Shown: one piece after another, positions 1-12,009 of the stretch
How the letters are laid out: every line of letters begins with the position of its first letter
Position numbering within the stretch: position 1 is the stretch's first letter
Source of the DNA: Sipunculus nudus
Taxonomy: Eukaryota > Annelida > Sipuncula > Golfingiida > Sipunculidae
Reading direction: 5' to 3'
NCBI GenBank assembly: GCA_026874595.1
Contig: CM049321.1
Span: forward strand, 2,724,479-2,788,478
Length of the DNA stretch: 64,000 nt
Translations under genes and position numbers: made by a program
The notes under the pieces: generated by a model
The model's database searches: none
What the model was told of the DNA's origin: nothing
What the model saw: only the letters and a program-made list of their open reading frames with translations

Positions 1-654
1 TTGTGCACCGGTCTCAGAGTTGAGTCACGGCTTGGGCTTGACTGAGTTGATTACAAGCAAAACAAGGTCCGTTAATTTATTCCGCCACGGTACAAATCGT
101 ACCCACGTGGCGCCCGGTGGCGCAGGATCACCAGACGTATCATTGCCGAGGATTTGTGGAAAAGCATATTGAGCAGGGCGTACCTTCAAACACAGCTTTC
201 TTCCTCTGACCAGAAACCGGCATTTAGGATCTGATCGCAATCCAGAGTAAGTGTGGCAATTTTTTTAACATTTTTGTTTACATGCGAGAGAAGACATTGC
301 TAATGATTAAACTCTTCACTTTTTAGCAGTGTTTATATTTACTTAGCTCAACCGATTTCTATTTTTGCTCAGCTTTGCTAAACATATATGTTTGGCTGTC
401 GTCCTTGACTCAAACCATCAATCTAGTTATGAACCTGAAACATATACTTGATATGCTGACAGGTCCTGGTGATACCCGCGAAAGCTACCTGTAAGGTATA
501 TGTAGTAGTAGAGAAACTGAGCAGAGAAACTAATTAACTCCAAAAACACGTATATGGTCAATTAGCAGAATTGTAATTATTTTTTTCACCAACATTTGCT
601 GGTTTTGTTTTGCAACATTACTCAAAAGGAATTGAACGGATAAGTTTAAAAGGT

Positions 655-687
655 GTGTGTGTGTGTGTGTGTTGGGGGGGGGGGGGA
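655..687. repeat. (GT)n microsatellite followed by poly-G
   Basis: About nine GT units run directly into roughly 13 consecutive G. The same GT-then-poly-G arrangement recurs at 33289-33327, so it may be a recurring simple-repeat pattern in this genome. Confidence 0.9.
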
Positions 688-2634
688 GGAGCTGGTAATA
701 CTCAAAGAATAGTCGATCAGTTTCCATTAAGTTATTCATTGAATTGTAAAAAGTCAGTTGTAATCTGGATCACCTCAATGTATTTAGTTTTTAGGATAAT
801 TAACCAATGTGAGATAGCGTGATAAGTTTTCTCTTATCGAGGCAGAGACCCTCGCCATTCACCAGTATTAGGGGAAAACTTTCATAGAAGATTCCCTTCG
901 CGTACAAATGTTCAGCTGCTAGCAGCGACGAAACCTCCAATATACCTTAAGCGGCCGACTGTTACGTCTCTTCCAGTATATAGTCAGGTGTTTTTTGTAC
1001 ACGATGCGATCGTATTTTATAGAAAAGGGAGCGTTATTAATAGTTTCACTGACAGTGTGGCATTTAAACTTTTACACCATGGTATTAGTATCTCCTATCT
1101 AAGGCAACTGCAACATATCAGAAACAAAGTACATTTAACTTCAGTTATTGTATATTAGTAGAGATACCCGGCATTGCTCGAGGTAAAGGTCAGCTCGCTT
1201 AAATCAAACCAGAAATCCGTCACCATTCATTTTAATCAGCCTCACAGATGTTATAAAGTATGCTAATGCATATTAAGCTGAAATCAGTTAAAATAGAGGC
1301 ATTGTTTCTCCATTCTTCAATAAAATTACTCGCTGTATTTGTACCAACCCCCCCCCCCCTAAAAAAAAATAATAATTAGTTATTCTATAGGGCTGCTGTC
1401 TGTTCAGTCTTGCTAACTAATCCTAGTATGTCAGGGCACGTGCAGTCAGGGGAATAAACATAAGGGCAGTGAATGTGAAAGACTGTTGTGTAATTAAACT
1501 GTTAATACCTTGCTTTACAGTCTGATGCTGATTTAATGCTCATTATGAGACATCTGTCTTATAAAATTAATTAATGAATGCTTGTATCTAGTACCCAGTA
1601 AACTGTTCATTGGTTTATGATATAGAAAAGAAAACCAAACTATTCACCATACCAATGATAAATGTTACATGCGTAAAACTATAAGAAGCAAGGAAAGATT
1701 AAACATTTGCTTTGTCTGCTGGATTTAATTTCATTTGCAAGACTATTTGATTTTAATTTCATATTTACAAAATCAGGGCCCAGCTGATCAGGGCCCCACT
1801 CATGGTAACGCAGCCATACATTGTCCAGACCAATTGTACAAAGCGGCTGACTTGTCCCCATGCAGTCCTGGTGTGTGTCCAGCACTGCAGGCTGCTGCCT
1901 GATAGCACACGCCTGTTAAAGCCCTGATATGTACCTGGTTATTAGGTAATCTGGTGTAAGCCTGAACTTATTTTAGTTTAAGTATACCGTACCGGTACAT
2001 CATATGTTATTGAAATACCTAATCTTCATTTGAAGACCAAAAGAGGGGCACCACTGATATTTTTTTTTTGGGGGGGGAGGGGGTGACTCAACTCTGATAC
2101 GGGTACATAAAAGCGAAACACCTCAGATCATGGTACAAGTGCTTGTAAAATGTCTGCATAGCCATCCGAAATGCCGTTATATATGTGTACAGCGTGCTTG
2201 GCTACGGGCCTGCCAAAAATAGTAGACATGAGGGGGTATACATTTTATGTTCTTTATTGACGTTATGATATATAATTTATCAGAAGAATTATTTTATCAG
2301 GGGAGACTGCATGCAGACAAATTTCTTTATGTGTAAAGGCGTTGGCTCCGTCAAATGACCAAAATCTGTATCGGTAAAAATAGTCTTCCTAGGCAGGGAG
2401 GTTAAAATTTAACAACAGGAATTTCCCTGATTGTGTAAAAATGTCCATATATTTATTGTTTTTCAGCACTGTTACTTATTGTTTTTCCAAAATGGCGGAA
2501 GTATTTCAGCTTTCCTTAGTTTTGGAATACAATTCACACTGTCAACACATACATATACTGAGTACTAGAAAGAATGAAGAAGTTATTAAGTTTCTTTGAA
2601 TAAATATCATATTTTTTTCAACACCATTATACAT

Positions 2635-2688
2635 CAACACCGTTATTATTCACTTTTTACGTTGTTGAATGTCAATTAACGGTGTTGG
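2635..2688. repeat. Short inverted repeat (hairpin)
   Basis: CAACACCGTTA near the left end is matched by its reverse complement TAACGGTGTTG at the right end, enclosing about 30 bp. It lies in an AT-rich stretch and is probably a fragment of a foldback element. No function is implied. Confidence 0.45.
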
Positions 2689-3687
2689 AGGAAAAAGGGA
2701 ACAAGATAGATGTAACATATAAATTCTACAAACTGGCATTGTTATTCCGAAATTTCATAGTTTTTATAATAAAATACATCGTACAGGTAAACTTTTCTTA
2801 TTTTTTTCTAAATTAATTATCTGAGACCGTGAAATTGGTTCCTTAAAGATTGTAATGGTGTTGAAATTTACGATAATGACACATAGGTCATTAAATTAGC
2901 CAAAACTAACTTTTCTTGAAATAAAGTGCTCTGCTGAAATATTTTCATATAGTTAATTTTTGTTATTTCCATGTGAAAATAAATATTATGATAAGTTATT
3001 TTTCAGATGTTGTACCTGCTGAAATTATTCGTTTTTCGTAGAATGCCCCTGTATATGGGGTTCCTCCCGTTTACGCGCGCAGATAGTGTCGAGCTTAGAA
3101 TCCCACTCAAAAATGTACTTTCAGATAGATTTAACATTTTAGTCACCCTTGGTAAAACTTATTTGTGTAGGTGTGATCTGGTTGGAGCTGACAATGATTT
3201 GGTTCACAGCACTTGCCGGTGAGGCAGCTAGGAGTTGGTGCATGAACAGTGGACACACATCGTCCTTAATTTCTTGTGCTTAGGTTCCACACCGACATTT
3301 GGTTATGATCCTGATAATATCATGGAACTAAGGCCAAAAAAAATTAAAAGTATGGTTCTCAGGCACCGCCCGCATCAATTTTAAACCCCCGCATCACATA
3401 TTTTTATTTTGATTTTCAATAAAAACTTTCCAATTTTGAGCTGCTGCCGCTCCGACATTTCTTTCAAGAAGATAAAACCTTACAATTTCCTTTCTTTTGT
3501 AGTGCTTTTACTTATTTAGCATAATAAAACTGTTATTTTCATGCTTTTCCCTTATCATTTGACATTTTTATCGAAACATACAAAAAAAATTGAAATAAAA
3601 AAGCGCCCGCCCGCATTGATTTCTGAGAACCTGATTTCTGAAAGTGCCTGAGAACCATACCTTTTTTTTTATTTTGGCCTAATGTTT

Positions 3688-3992
3688 TCTCCTGAGCAAT
3701 GTGTCTTCGTAACAAATGGGGGCTCTTCCAATGTGACGGTAAACTTTGTGGCCCAGGGAATATGCTCACCAAAGTGTGACACCTTGGAAAATTAGTCTTG
3801 TTCTGACAGCAGAACGCTTTTTAAGAGGGGGTGTGTTACGGGGTGACATAAAAGCGGACAGAACTGTCTCGCTTGTGAAGCTTGCTTTTCTAGCGAAGCG
3901 GTTGGTACACAAGACTTGTCCGCCACCGACACGGATTCAAATCCCGGATAGGCCCACTCTTCTCCCCTGAACAATTTGTCTTCGTAACAATA
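3688..3992 (+). mobile_element. tRNA-derived SINE, copy 1
   Basis: A sequence starting near 3749 recurs at 30461-30643 with scattered differences. Its 3' part carries pol III internal promoter boxes. The A box TAGCGAAGCGG at 3891-3901 fits TRGYNNARNNG. The B box at 3934-3944 fits the tRNA GNTTCRANTCC pattern. The two are 32 nt apart, as in a tRNA. A ~28-bp sequence containing TGTCTTCGTAACAA lies on both sides (3688-3716 and 3962-3992). That could be a long target duplication, or the tails of two SINE copies in tandem. The right side continues into a TA-rich tail. Family name unknown; the tRNA-like origin is inferred from the boxes. Confidence 0.7.
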
Positions 3993-4388
3993 TATAAATA
4001 TATATATAAACATAAATGTATATCAATTATAAATTAGGTCCGTAGGGCCTACGTCCAGATGGTGACCACTTGGTAGGACTATGAATTCCTTCAACTGATG
4101 CATTAGGCCCTTCATAATAAAGTGTGCCAATCATCTTTGTGTGAAACAAAGCATACACAACCCACATAGGTATGCTACAATATCGTGACCTTTTCTTTTA
4201 TGAATATTTCCTGTACACTAATGAGGAGGTCCGGTGTAATGACCTAATTTTGTAGGAAAATCGGCTTAATTCAACAGATAAATATATTCATGTACTTACT
4301 TCGCGATGTAGTTGTATTGATTTTCTCCGTGTGAGAAGCCCATGACCTACTCTACGTAAGAACGGGTGTCATTATAGCGTGACGTTTG

Positions 4389-4466
4389 TGACGTCACGGG
4401 TGTCACGTGAATGCACATGAATGCGACAAGGTCAGCTGATATGAGGGAATTTCTTTTGTGACGTCA
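4389..4466 (+). promoter_or_regulatory. Candidate promoter region: two CREs and an E-box
   Basis: Two perfect TGACGTCA octamers (4389-4396 and 4459-4466) flank a CACGTG E-box (4404-4409), about 430-510 bp upstream of the start codon at 4896. TGACGTCA is the full palindromic CREB/ATF site. A possible splice acceptor at 4887-4888, just before the ATG, suggests an untranslated first exon upstream, so this cluster could lie near the real transcription start. No TATA box was recognised. The regulatory role is an inference from motif clustering and position. Confidence 0.4.
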
Positions 4467-4895
4467 TTGTAGTAAAAGACCCTTTTTCAAAACACTTGTA
4501 CCTTTCGATGAACGTTTAACAATACGCCCTCTCTAACCGAGGTAAGAGTTTCAATATCTTTTGGATTATGAGATTTACATATCGATGAAGACACTATGAA
4601 CTCGCTTGCTTGCAATGGCCACAGCATTTCGGGCGTTAAACGACACACAGGTGATGGTAAAGCGCTCATTGACCGAGACTGGGAGATGGTAGAGAGAGGC
4701 TGCCGTTTGTTATGCATGTGCATTATAATATTATATGACACTGCAACATGTGAATAAGTTCTCGCCATTTTCATTTCAACAGGAAATATGTAAATTATCT
4801 CTGAAGGGATTATTAATCAGTACAAGTTAATAAGCCAATATTTTCTTCTTGACAATCTTCCTTTAACCAGTAATGACGTTTCTTTCAGACTGGCC

Positions 4896-5004
4896 ATGGG
4901 GGAGCACAAACCGGTTTACATCGTGTGTATTGTAGCTGCGGCTGTCATGTTCGTCGTCACGGTCATATTTAATGCCCTCTCCGGAAGTATTGGTGTTCAG
5001 ACGG
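4896..5004 (+). CDS. Exon 1 of the TspO-like gene
   Basis: Encodes 36 residues plus one base. It contains the first membrane segment (VYIVCIVAAAVMFVVTV and on). It ends at a consensus GTAAGT donor. Confidence 0.75.
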
Positions 5005-7174
5005 GTAAGTAAAGACATATTGTAACTCTTACATATAAATTAGCAAATTTTTAGTATCGGTAAAACTTTTAAGATGAGCCCCTTCAAGGTTGAATAGACG
5101 TAAGAAGGGTAAGTTTTTTTTTTAATTTCTTTGCGTATCAGCGGTCCCCCCCCCACCCCACCCCTCTATTTATGCTTTCATTTCGGGCAAATATCTCGCA
5201 GTGATGATAATTTGCCTTGGTGACGGGATTTATCAGATGAAAAATCCCTTTTCAACACATTATAGTTCTGTGAAATCCTGGCAAGTATTACCATCGTTTG
5301 ACATTTTAATAAACGCACTGTAACTGTAGCCATTTTATATGTACAAGGATATTTACATGGTTGCTGATGCTACTGCACATTTCCCGGGTTTCACCAGAGG
5401 CTTGCCACAGGACCAAGAATTGTTTTTAAACCAATGCGAGAGGATTATCGTATTTTGCATCCGACTCCAACATTCAAACCCGCGACAACATGCATGCCCC
5501 CGTGGATTTGATTACAATTCTTAGCGCTTAGACGGGGCTGCTGGTCCCGGCCTATACAAACCAGCGGTTATAGCGAAGGAGAATGCAGTGTATAATCACT
5601 GCGTATAAGGAGCGTAGGTTGGGATATGTATGACGAATATGGTAGGCTCATGCTGTAATGTTAAACGGAGGTGCCATATTCCTGAAAAAGGGCTTCGTCA
5701 AAGATAAATTTGGAATACTATATACTTTATGTATGCAATCACTAGTGAATGACCGTGACTAATCGTAACCTTTTTTTTTCAAAATATAACCAAACAGCTG
5801 TAATCACAGTTCAACTGTAAGCTCAGCTGAGTTTGCGAAACAATCGTGATGCGTTCTTGACCTCTTTATTTTCTTACCGTCAGTTCGCAATTCAAAATTG
5901 TAACCCGAAAATTTCTTACTTAACATCTCAACAGGGCCTGTTAAAATATTGGAAACCCAAAATCTGTTTTCATCGACTTGTATTTGTGAGCACACATTTG
6001 TGAGCACCTCAGACTCTTCGAGGTGTAATAAATATATTAAACAGTGTACAGTCGGGTGCCAATTATTCAAACACTATTTATCCGAAAAAAAGGTTGTTTT
6101 TTCAGAGTACCGACATGATGACGATTTATCCCATTTTTTTAATTGATCGCTTATATCGATTAAGTGAAAAAATAAATTTATCCAAAAACCCTTTCCTTCC
6201 AAATTTAAATTAAAGAAACCAACATTATGACCGGTTATCCCGAATTTTCTTAAATTGAATCTATATGGATTGAGTAAAATAGAACTTTGCTTGATGCCCA
6301 CTTATTAGCACATGACATCGGTTGATCGTCCGGGGATTTATACTTTGTTCATGGAAGTATGGTTTGTATATTTTCAGGCGTATTCCTTAACTCCACCGGC
6401 GATGTGTCGGACAAGTTCAATACAGAGATCACGCCTGCCGGGTGGACGTTCGCAATATGGGGATTTATCTACGCCTTCCAGGCGGTATTCCTGGTGTACG
6501 CCTTATCTACTATCTGCCGACAAGGGCCTAAAAAAGGCTACATCTACTACGACCCCTTGATCAATCCCCCTGCCATCTACATTATCTACATCTTCAACAT
6601 GGCTATTAACATCTCCTGGTTGTTTGCCTGGGACCGTCAGCAAATGATCGCGGCCCTAGTACTTATCGCGCTCCTCCCGTTTTCTCTCTATATTTGCTTG
6701 TTCTTGTCCATGCGCGCTGTGATCAAATACTCTCCCGATCTCGTGGCTGCTGGGAACCGTAACGAACCGTGGCTTGTCCGAGGGATAGTCCACAACGGGC
6801 TCGCCATATACGCTACCTGGGTAACCATTGCAACTTTGCTGAACTTTAATATTGTTCTGGTGTACAACGGGGGTGTATCATCAGAAACGGCCAGTACGGT
6901 GGCCCTGGGAATCCTGACATTTGAGATTTTGCTGTACTGGACTCTTGATAACATTGTCCTAGACCGGTACACGCGTTACACCTACACCCCCTACATCGTG
7001 GTCATCGTAGCGCTGGTCGGGAGTCTGACCGGAAACTGGAACCCCGGGGCCAGGAACTTCGTGTTCACTGCGGTTTTGCTGGGGATTGGGTGTGCATTAA
7101 CCATGATAAAGCTGGGCCTATCGATCTGGAGACATTTCTACAGACCGATTTTTTCAGTTGTGCAAGAAAATTGA
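4896..7174 (+). CDS. Multi-pass membrane protein, long TspO/MBR-like (two exons)
   Basis: CDS is 4896-5004 joined to 6378-7174. The donor is GTAAGT at 5005 and the acceptor TTTTCAG ends at 6377. The phase-1 junction restores a Gly codon, giving 301 residues. The start is the first ATG of exon 1, eight bases after a possible acceptor. About eight hydrophobic segments are visible, near residues 8-29, 57-78, 101-121, 127-148, 175-199, 208-229, 241-257 and 263-287. The segment PAGWTFAIWG (56-65), then NISWLFAW (114-121) and GNWNPG (255-260), resemble the long tryptophan-rich sensory protein/TspO-like family. TspO proper is about 160 residues with five helices and binds porphyrins and cholesterol, so substrate and location cannot be transferred. 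No other domain is visible. The family assignment is from memory of motifs; an unrelated membrane family is possible. Confidence 0.75.
5005..6377 (+). other. Intron 1 of the TspO-like gene
   Basis: GT..AG intron of 1373 bp. It holds a poly-C run near 5147-5164 and an AT-rich segment at about 6040-6300 with related internal blocks (GACGATTTATCCC, then GACCGGTTATCCC). The latter looks like a degraded small DNA transposon, but no clear terminal inverted repeat was established. Confidence 0.65.
6378..7174 (+). CDS. Exon 2 of the TspO-like gene
   Basis: Terminal coding exon with residues 37 to 301 and a TGA stop at 7172-7174. It is open throughout and clearly richer in G+C than its flanks, as expected for coding sequence here. 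Confidence 0.8.
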
Positions 7175-8440
7175 GCAATGTCAAACCTGTATTCAGTGTA
7201 TTGGGCAGAGAGAATTTACAAGATCTGGGTCAATTCAAATTTTTCAACTAAATTCTAATGAAAGAAGTTTTATGAAACTTCAATTTCCAATTTAATTAAA
7301 TTCGATGTGCTGCAGAAAAATATCAATTCCAATTCAATTCAATTCAAATAATTTATATTCAATTCAAATTTAATTAACATTGAAAAAGGTTGCAATCATT
7401 TGAGTACATTTGATTGGTGTGAATCGAGTGTTATAACAGGTGTTCTGGTACTTTTGCACAAGTACACATCAGACAATTTTGTTCACAATTTGTAGGATTT
7501 GCTCAAAACTAAATGAAATATCAATAATTAAGAGTTTGACCATTTTATGTGGTAAGGCATTGCAGCCAGACAGATCTTACTAGTATTCCTTATGATCAGA
7601 TAACTCCCTAAATACAGTTTTTTTCGATTCCAAATTAGTGGTCATCTCGCCAAGTGCAATTAATGTTCATGTAAATATTTTTTTTGGATGATTAAAATAT
7701 ATAAATTTCTCATAATCGTGAAATCACTGACCACTGTTATATCTCCTAACAATAGCAAGGTCAACAAACTTGAATGATCACTTATTTGCCATTAAAGATT
7801 AGCATTGAATAGGACGCTCTCTGCTATCTGATGCAAGACAGTTATTTGATCTGGCCAGTGAAGTGCCCTGGGTAATCAGAACCACTGCATAGATAACAGC
7901 TAGTCCATGCACACCAGCCATGTCAGCAGAGCAGCTCCAGGCACATAGCAATAGGCATATCCTAGTAAGTCACTGGACCAGAACACGTCAGTTCAGTGAA
8001 CTGTGACCAGGAAAATAATACCTATCCCATTTTGAAATGCCAGCTTTGTCATGATGTCATTGTGTACCAAGCTGGGTCCACATTTCTCATCTCATACCTC
8101 TGCTTAAGACCACCAGAGCATATGCCATTGTACAATACAGTCACAAACGTCGTATAACCCGTCCACGAAGGGTGTGAATGCCAATCAGGTCTAAATTAGC
8201 TCAAGAGTGCTTCATAGAACTTGAATTTACACCTACTGTTAACACTTTTATAATGTTTATCCTGTGGTATATAAAACTGTATTTTATTTGTATTTTTGTA
8301 ATATGATGATCAACTGTTCCTCAGTGCATATATTATCTACAGACTGTAGAAAGAAGAATAGTTTAATATATCAGTCCAACAAGACAAAAATCACACTTTT
8401 AATCACAGCATTTACTTTTTCAATAAATCGTTTTGTGTTA
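7175..8440 (+). other. Probable 3' UTR and flank of the TspO-like gene
   Basis: No gene. A degenerate AATTC repeat lies at about 7318-7375. The first clear AATAAA is at 8422-8427, which would imply a 3' UTR of about 1.25 kb if it is the signal used. The poly(A) site is only a guess. Confidence 0.35.
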
Positions 8441-8960
8441 AACTTTTGATTTTATTTAATATTTCTTGTGAATCGCTGGAAATACTTGCTCAGTGTCCAT
8501 GCACACGGGTACAATTGGCCCCAGTAGTACTGAGGGTCCTGACGGATATGTACAGAGCTACATCATTACCCTGCATTATAGTAATCTTGTGAGACAGATC
8601 GCTGTATGAACTCGGGGCACAGGCCAGGCGGCTACTACTACTGACACCTTGTGAATGTATTGGGTCCTATAGTTCAGTGCATCCCCTCATGTCTCGCCTG
8701 CTTTTGGCGATGGTAATTTTTATCAGTTTTATCCGAGGGAAAACATGACAGTGTAGGGTATAGGAATAACGGATCTAATTTTCAACAAGGTAAATAAATA
8801 CCTACCTTTCACCCTTATTAAGAAATGGAATTTTATTTTTTTTTTTAAATATGAGTAATCCGTCTTTATTTCACAACCTATCGGTCCCATCTTTAGCGGG
8901 CACGTTCATTAGTCACATGCAAAAATAGCCTTTATAGACAGCTACCGATTGAATGTCATA
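8441..8960. other. Intergenic stretch, nothing recognised
   Basis: AT-rich sequence without a supportable frame, splice-bounded exon or repeat copy seen elsewhere in the window. Confidence 0.5.
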
Positions 8961-8982
8961 TAAACATTCAAAACTAGAAAAG

Positions 8983-9225
8983 CAATCAGAGAGCGCAGAC
9001 CTCCGCCAAGGCAGTTCATTACCCTCATATGTAACTTTGAGGATAACATCATTTTTTCTTTCAAATATTCCTGGATCAAGAATGTTTCCCGTATCAAAAT
9101 TTAATCATGTTTTCCTGTAATCATTGCCGAGCTATCCAGAACATTTCATCAAAATCTGTACTACCTTTTTGACTAATGTTGCTAACAGACAAAAAGATAA
9201 CCCCTGCCCCTTAGTCGAGGTAATA
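8983..9225. mobile_element. Interspersed repeat with complementary ends
   Basis: Begins with GCAGACCTCCGCCAAGGC and continues with ATTTCATCAAAATCTG and TTGCTAACAGAC. It ends near TTAGTCGAGGTAA, a decayed complement of the GACCTCCGCC start. The wording matches a repeat tail I associate with many invertebrate genomes, where the ends read CCTCCGCCAAGG and CCTTGGCGGAGG. Family and class were not resolved; a non-autonomous retroelement tail or a foldback element are both possible. Confidence 0.5.
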
Positions 9226-10386
9226 AATAGGTAAAGTCGAATATATTTGTAAACTAAAACTTAGATTTCTTATGTAAGGAATGCGGAAGGTGTATAAAAT
9301 CGGTACACGTATCGAGAAACGATAAAGGCGAGATTCCTCATTCGCGGATCCGGCTTGCGGAATGTGTATTCGACAAAATGATCGCTACATGTAGCGATTT
9401 TTTAAGTTTCCGGATGGTTTCCAGGGACAACACATAGAAAAATGTATGCCACCGTCCAGGTTCATATGAAATCTCTCAACAAGCATTCCGCATATGACCA
9501 AGTTACAAAAATAATGTTAAAAATCTTGAAATGTCATGAATTTACCCAAAAATTCGTAACCATGGTGACGGCTAAAGGAGGGAGTTATGCATCAAGATGA
9601 AAGGCCATTAAATGACGAGCTATATTGTATGCGGCTACGATAATGCTTGAAAAAAGAAATAACTAAAATCCATTTTTAGGTTTTTGGTGACCTTGACCTT
9701 GACTTCTGACCAATTATGATTAAAAACAACATGCTCCGAGGATAACCAATAAACGTGACAACCAGAGCCCTTATGTCCCGCCCTTTTGACCACATTATTA
9801 TAATTAGCCCCAAAAATGCTTCTACACAGGTCCTCCTTGCCACAGTTGTTTACAGGACAATAATGACATCATAAAGGTCGATGACGTCGCATTGACTGAA
9901 GTCATCATCTGGAATCGCTGCACTGAGGAATATATCGCAGTCATTGTGACCCGACTTGCAATATTTTTTATTATTTGTGCCATACGAATTACGTGCAATG
10001 CATGTAAGTAAGCTATTATCATTCACGCGATAGTCAGAGGAATGGCTCCTGCAAACTTTGGCCTAGAAGTTTTATACTCTCTCCTTTGCATAAACAAAAT
10101 TTCCCGGACATGAGTACTGAAACATACTACACGTGTTCTGCTTGGGAGGAGTCTTCCAAATTATGCAAATTTTATTTTGGTCAGGTGATTCACGTTTAAC
10201 AATAATATATCGGTGTCCTGATTGGCTGCTGGGAACAGTTATGCTCATGATGATTATTCATTCAATGTAGAAGCTATATATGTCACGTAAAGTTCATGGT
10301 GAGGTCAATTACACACTAATCCTATACGTTTCAGAATGACTTCTGCAACATTGTCTCCTGTAGAGCGTCGACAGACAAATAGGCAG

Positions 10387-10505
10387 TCAAACAAACATAC
10401 GGAACTGACCGACATGCTTGCCGAAGTCGAAGAATTCCGGCAAGCAACAAACATACGGAACAGACCAACTTGCTTGCCGAAATCGAAGATTTCTGACAAG
10501 CAATA
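10387..10505. repeat. Tandem duplication of a ~57-bp hairpin unit
   Basis: Two adjacent copies share ACAAACATACGGAAC, then TGCTTGCCGAA, then a CAAGCAA end. In the first copy TGCTTGCCG pairs with CGGCAAGCA across a short AT-rich loop, so each unit can fold. The second copy's stem is slightly decayed (TTCTGACAAGCA). Confidence 0.55.
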
Positions 10506-11125
10506 AACAGATTAACAGACGAACATACGCTGCCAAAATCATAACCCCCGCTGCTTTGGTTGGCCGAGGTAACAGTACATCCTGCTAACCAGCTAAAAAA
10601 AGATGGCTATTCATGCAGGGTAACATCTGATCTGCAAAATCATCGTAAAGAGACCCAAATAGTTTTTTTTATACAACAGCTTACATAAACTTTATACAAT
10701 GTTGACTACAGCACCTTACACAAACAACAATTAATGTTGGATATAACACATTGACTTTTATAACAGAAATAGAACTTATACAAAAGCATTTATAAGCAAG
10801 AGACAATAACCTTACACAATTAAAAGAAACATGTCGGTTTAGTGTTATATATTACATGTATGACATAACTTCAGCGACATTTTGTGAATTTTCGGGGGGT
10901 ACATGTATAAATGAATGGTTACCTTTTTTTAAGTTTGTTTAAAACTGAGTTCGGTGAGCCACTTAGCTTATCATGACAATGGTCTTTAAATAAAGGACTA
11001 AATAGCGTTAAAATAATAATATTTCATATTAAAAGAACATGATAATTTTATACCGTACCCAAAGTTAATTTAAATTGCACGAAACAGTGTTCTCTACGAA
11101 TATTTTTTTCTCTCCATTTTTTAAG

Positions 11126-11127
<2 letters not shown>

Positions 11128-11177
<50 letters not shown>

Positions 11178-11278
11178 CCTTTCTTGTGAGCAATATTTCT
11201 TTCTGTGGTATATATCTGTTCAACAAAGAGCTTTAATAAGTGAAATCTGGCCTTATTTCTTTACATTTAACAAACGCA

Positions 11279-11322
<44 letters not shown>
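11128..11322. repeat. Two (TA)n microsatellites
   Basis: Pure TA runs occupy about 11128-11174 and 11286-11322, separated by ordinary AT-rich sequence. Confidence 0.9.
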
Positions 11323-11325
<3 letters not shown>

Positions 11326-12009
11326 TTTAAATAATAATATAAGCATATTTATGAGAGGTTAAGTATTGTTAAGAATAAAAGATATTTTACTGAAAACATT
11401 TTCTGTCGATGGTATGTGTTTACTTATCAACCAATTTTTCAATTAATCACGATTTTTGTCTGTGACCACTAGATTCCTGCCGGTAATTCACGATGATTGT
11501 CTGTGACCAATCACATTCCTGCCAATATAGACAACCGTATGCTAACAAATGTGGTTTTTTATAAAGCTCATAAAGTATTACCTGATACTTGCATGGTGTC
11601 ATTGTGTTATATTTGTTTATATTCATACCTTATCTACTGTAGTGAAATTTGGGGATCTGCAAAAAAAAAACACGATCTTTATTTGTTAATCAAACTGAAG
11701 TAAAGTAAGTATAACCACTTCATTATATTATAAAACAATATCTGATATGTTATTTTAGTCATTGAATATTCTGTAGTTACCAAAGAGGTATGTTAATTGT
11801 TTTTGTTTTTTTCAGTCAGCAAATGTGGAGCAATGTATAGAACTATCCGTTTAAAATGTTTAAAATTATGAAATACTTATACATTAGTATTTGACAACAT
11901 CAGTTCTATATACATACAGTAGTGCGCCGTCTTTCCGAATGCAGAATTGCCGAAAATTCGTTTTACCGAAATTTCAAATTGGGAACCGAAAATTTATTCG
12001 TATTTATGA

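Larger units (their letters stand above)
1..3687. other. Intergenic stretch, no gene recognised
   Basis: No exon with both a convincing frame and splice sites was found. The stretch holds a (GT)n plus poly-G tract near 657-687, a poly-C/poly-A run near 1349-1370, a poly-T/poly-G run near 2060-2083, and a short inverted repeat at 2635-2688. A 71-codon minus-strand frame at 25-240 is open but shows no recognised domain and is not called a gene. Confidence 0.6.

Noticed and set aside
25-240. 71-codon minus-strand frame with a possible internal donor
   Set aside because: No domain recognised, no acceptor or neighbouring exon found; too weak to call.
3891-3945. Possible tRNA gene
   Set aside because: A and B boxes are present, but the acceptor and anticodon stems do not form convincingly, and a second copy with the same non-tRNA flank shows it is a SINE.
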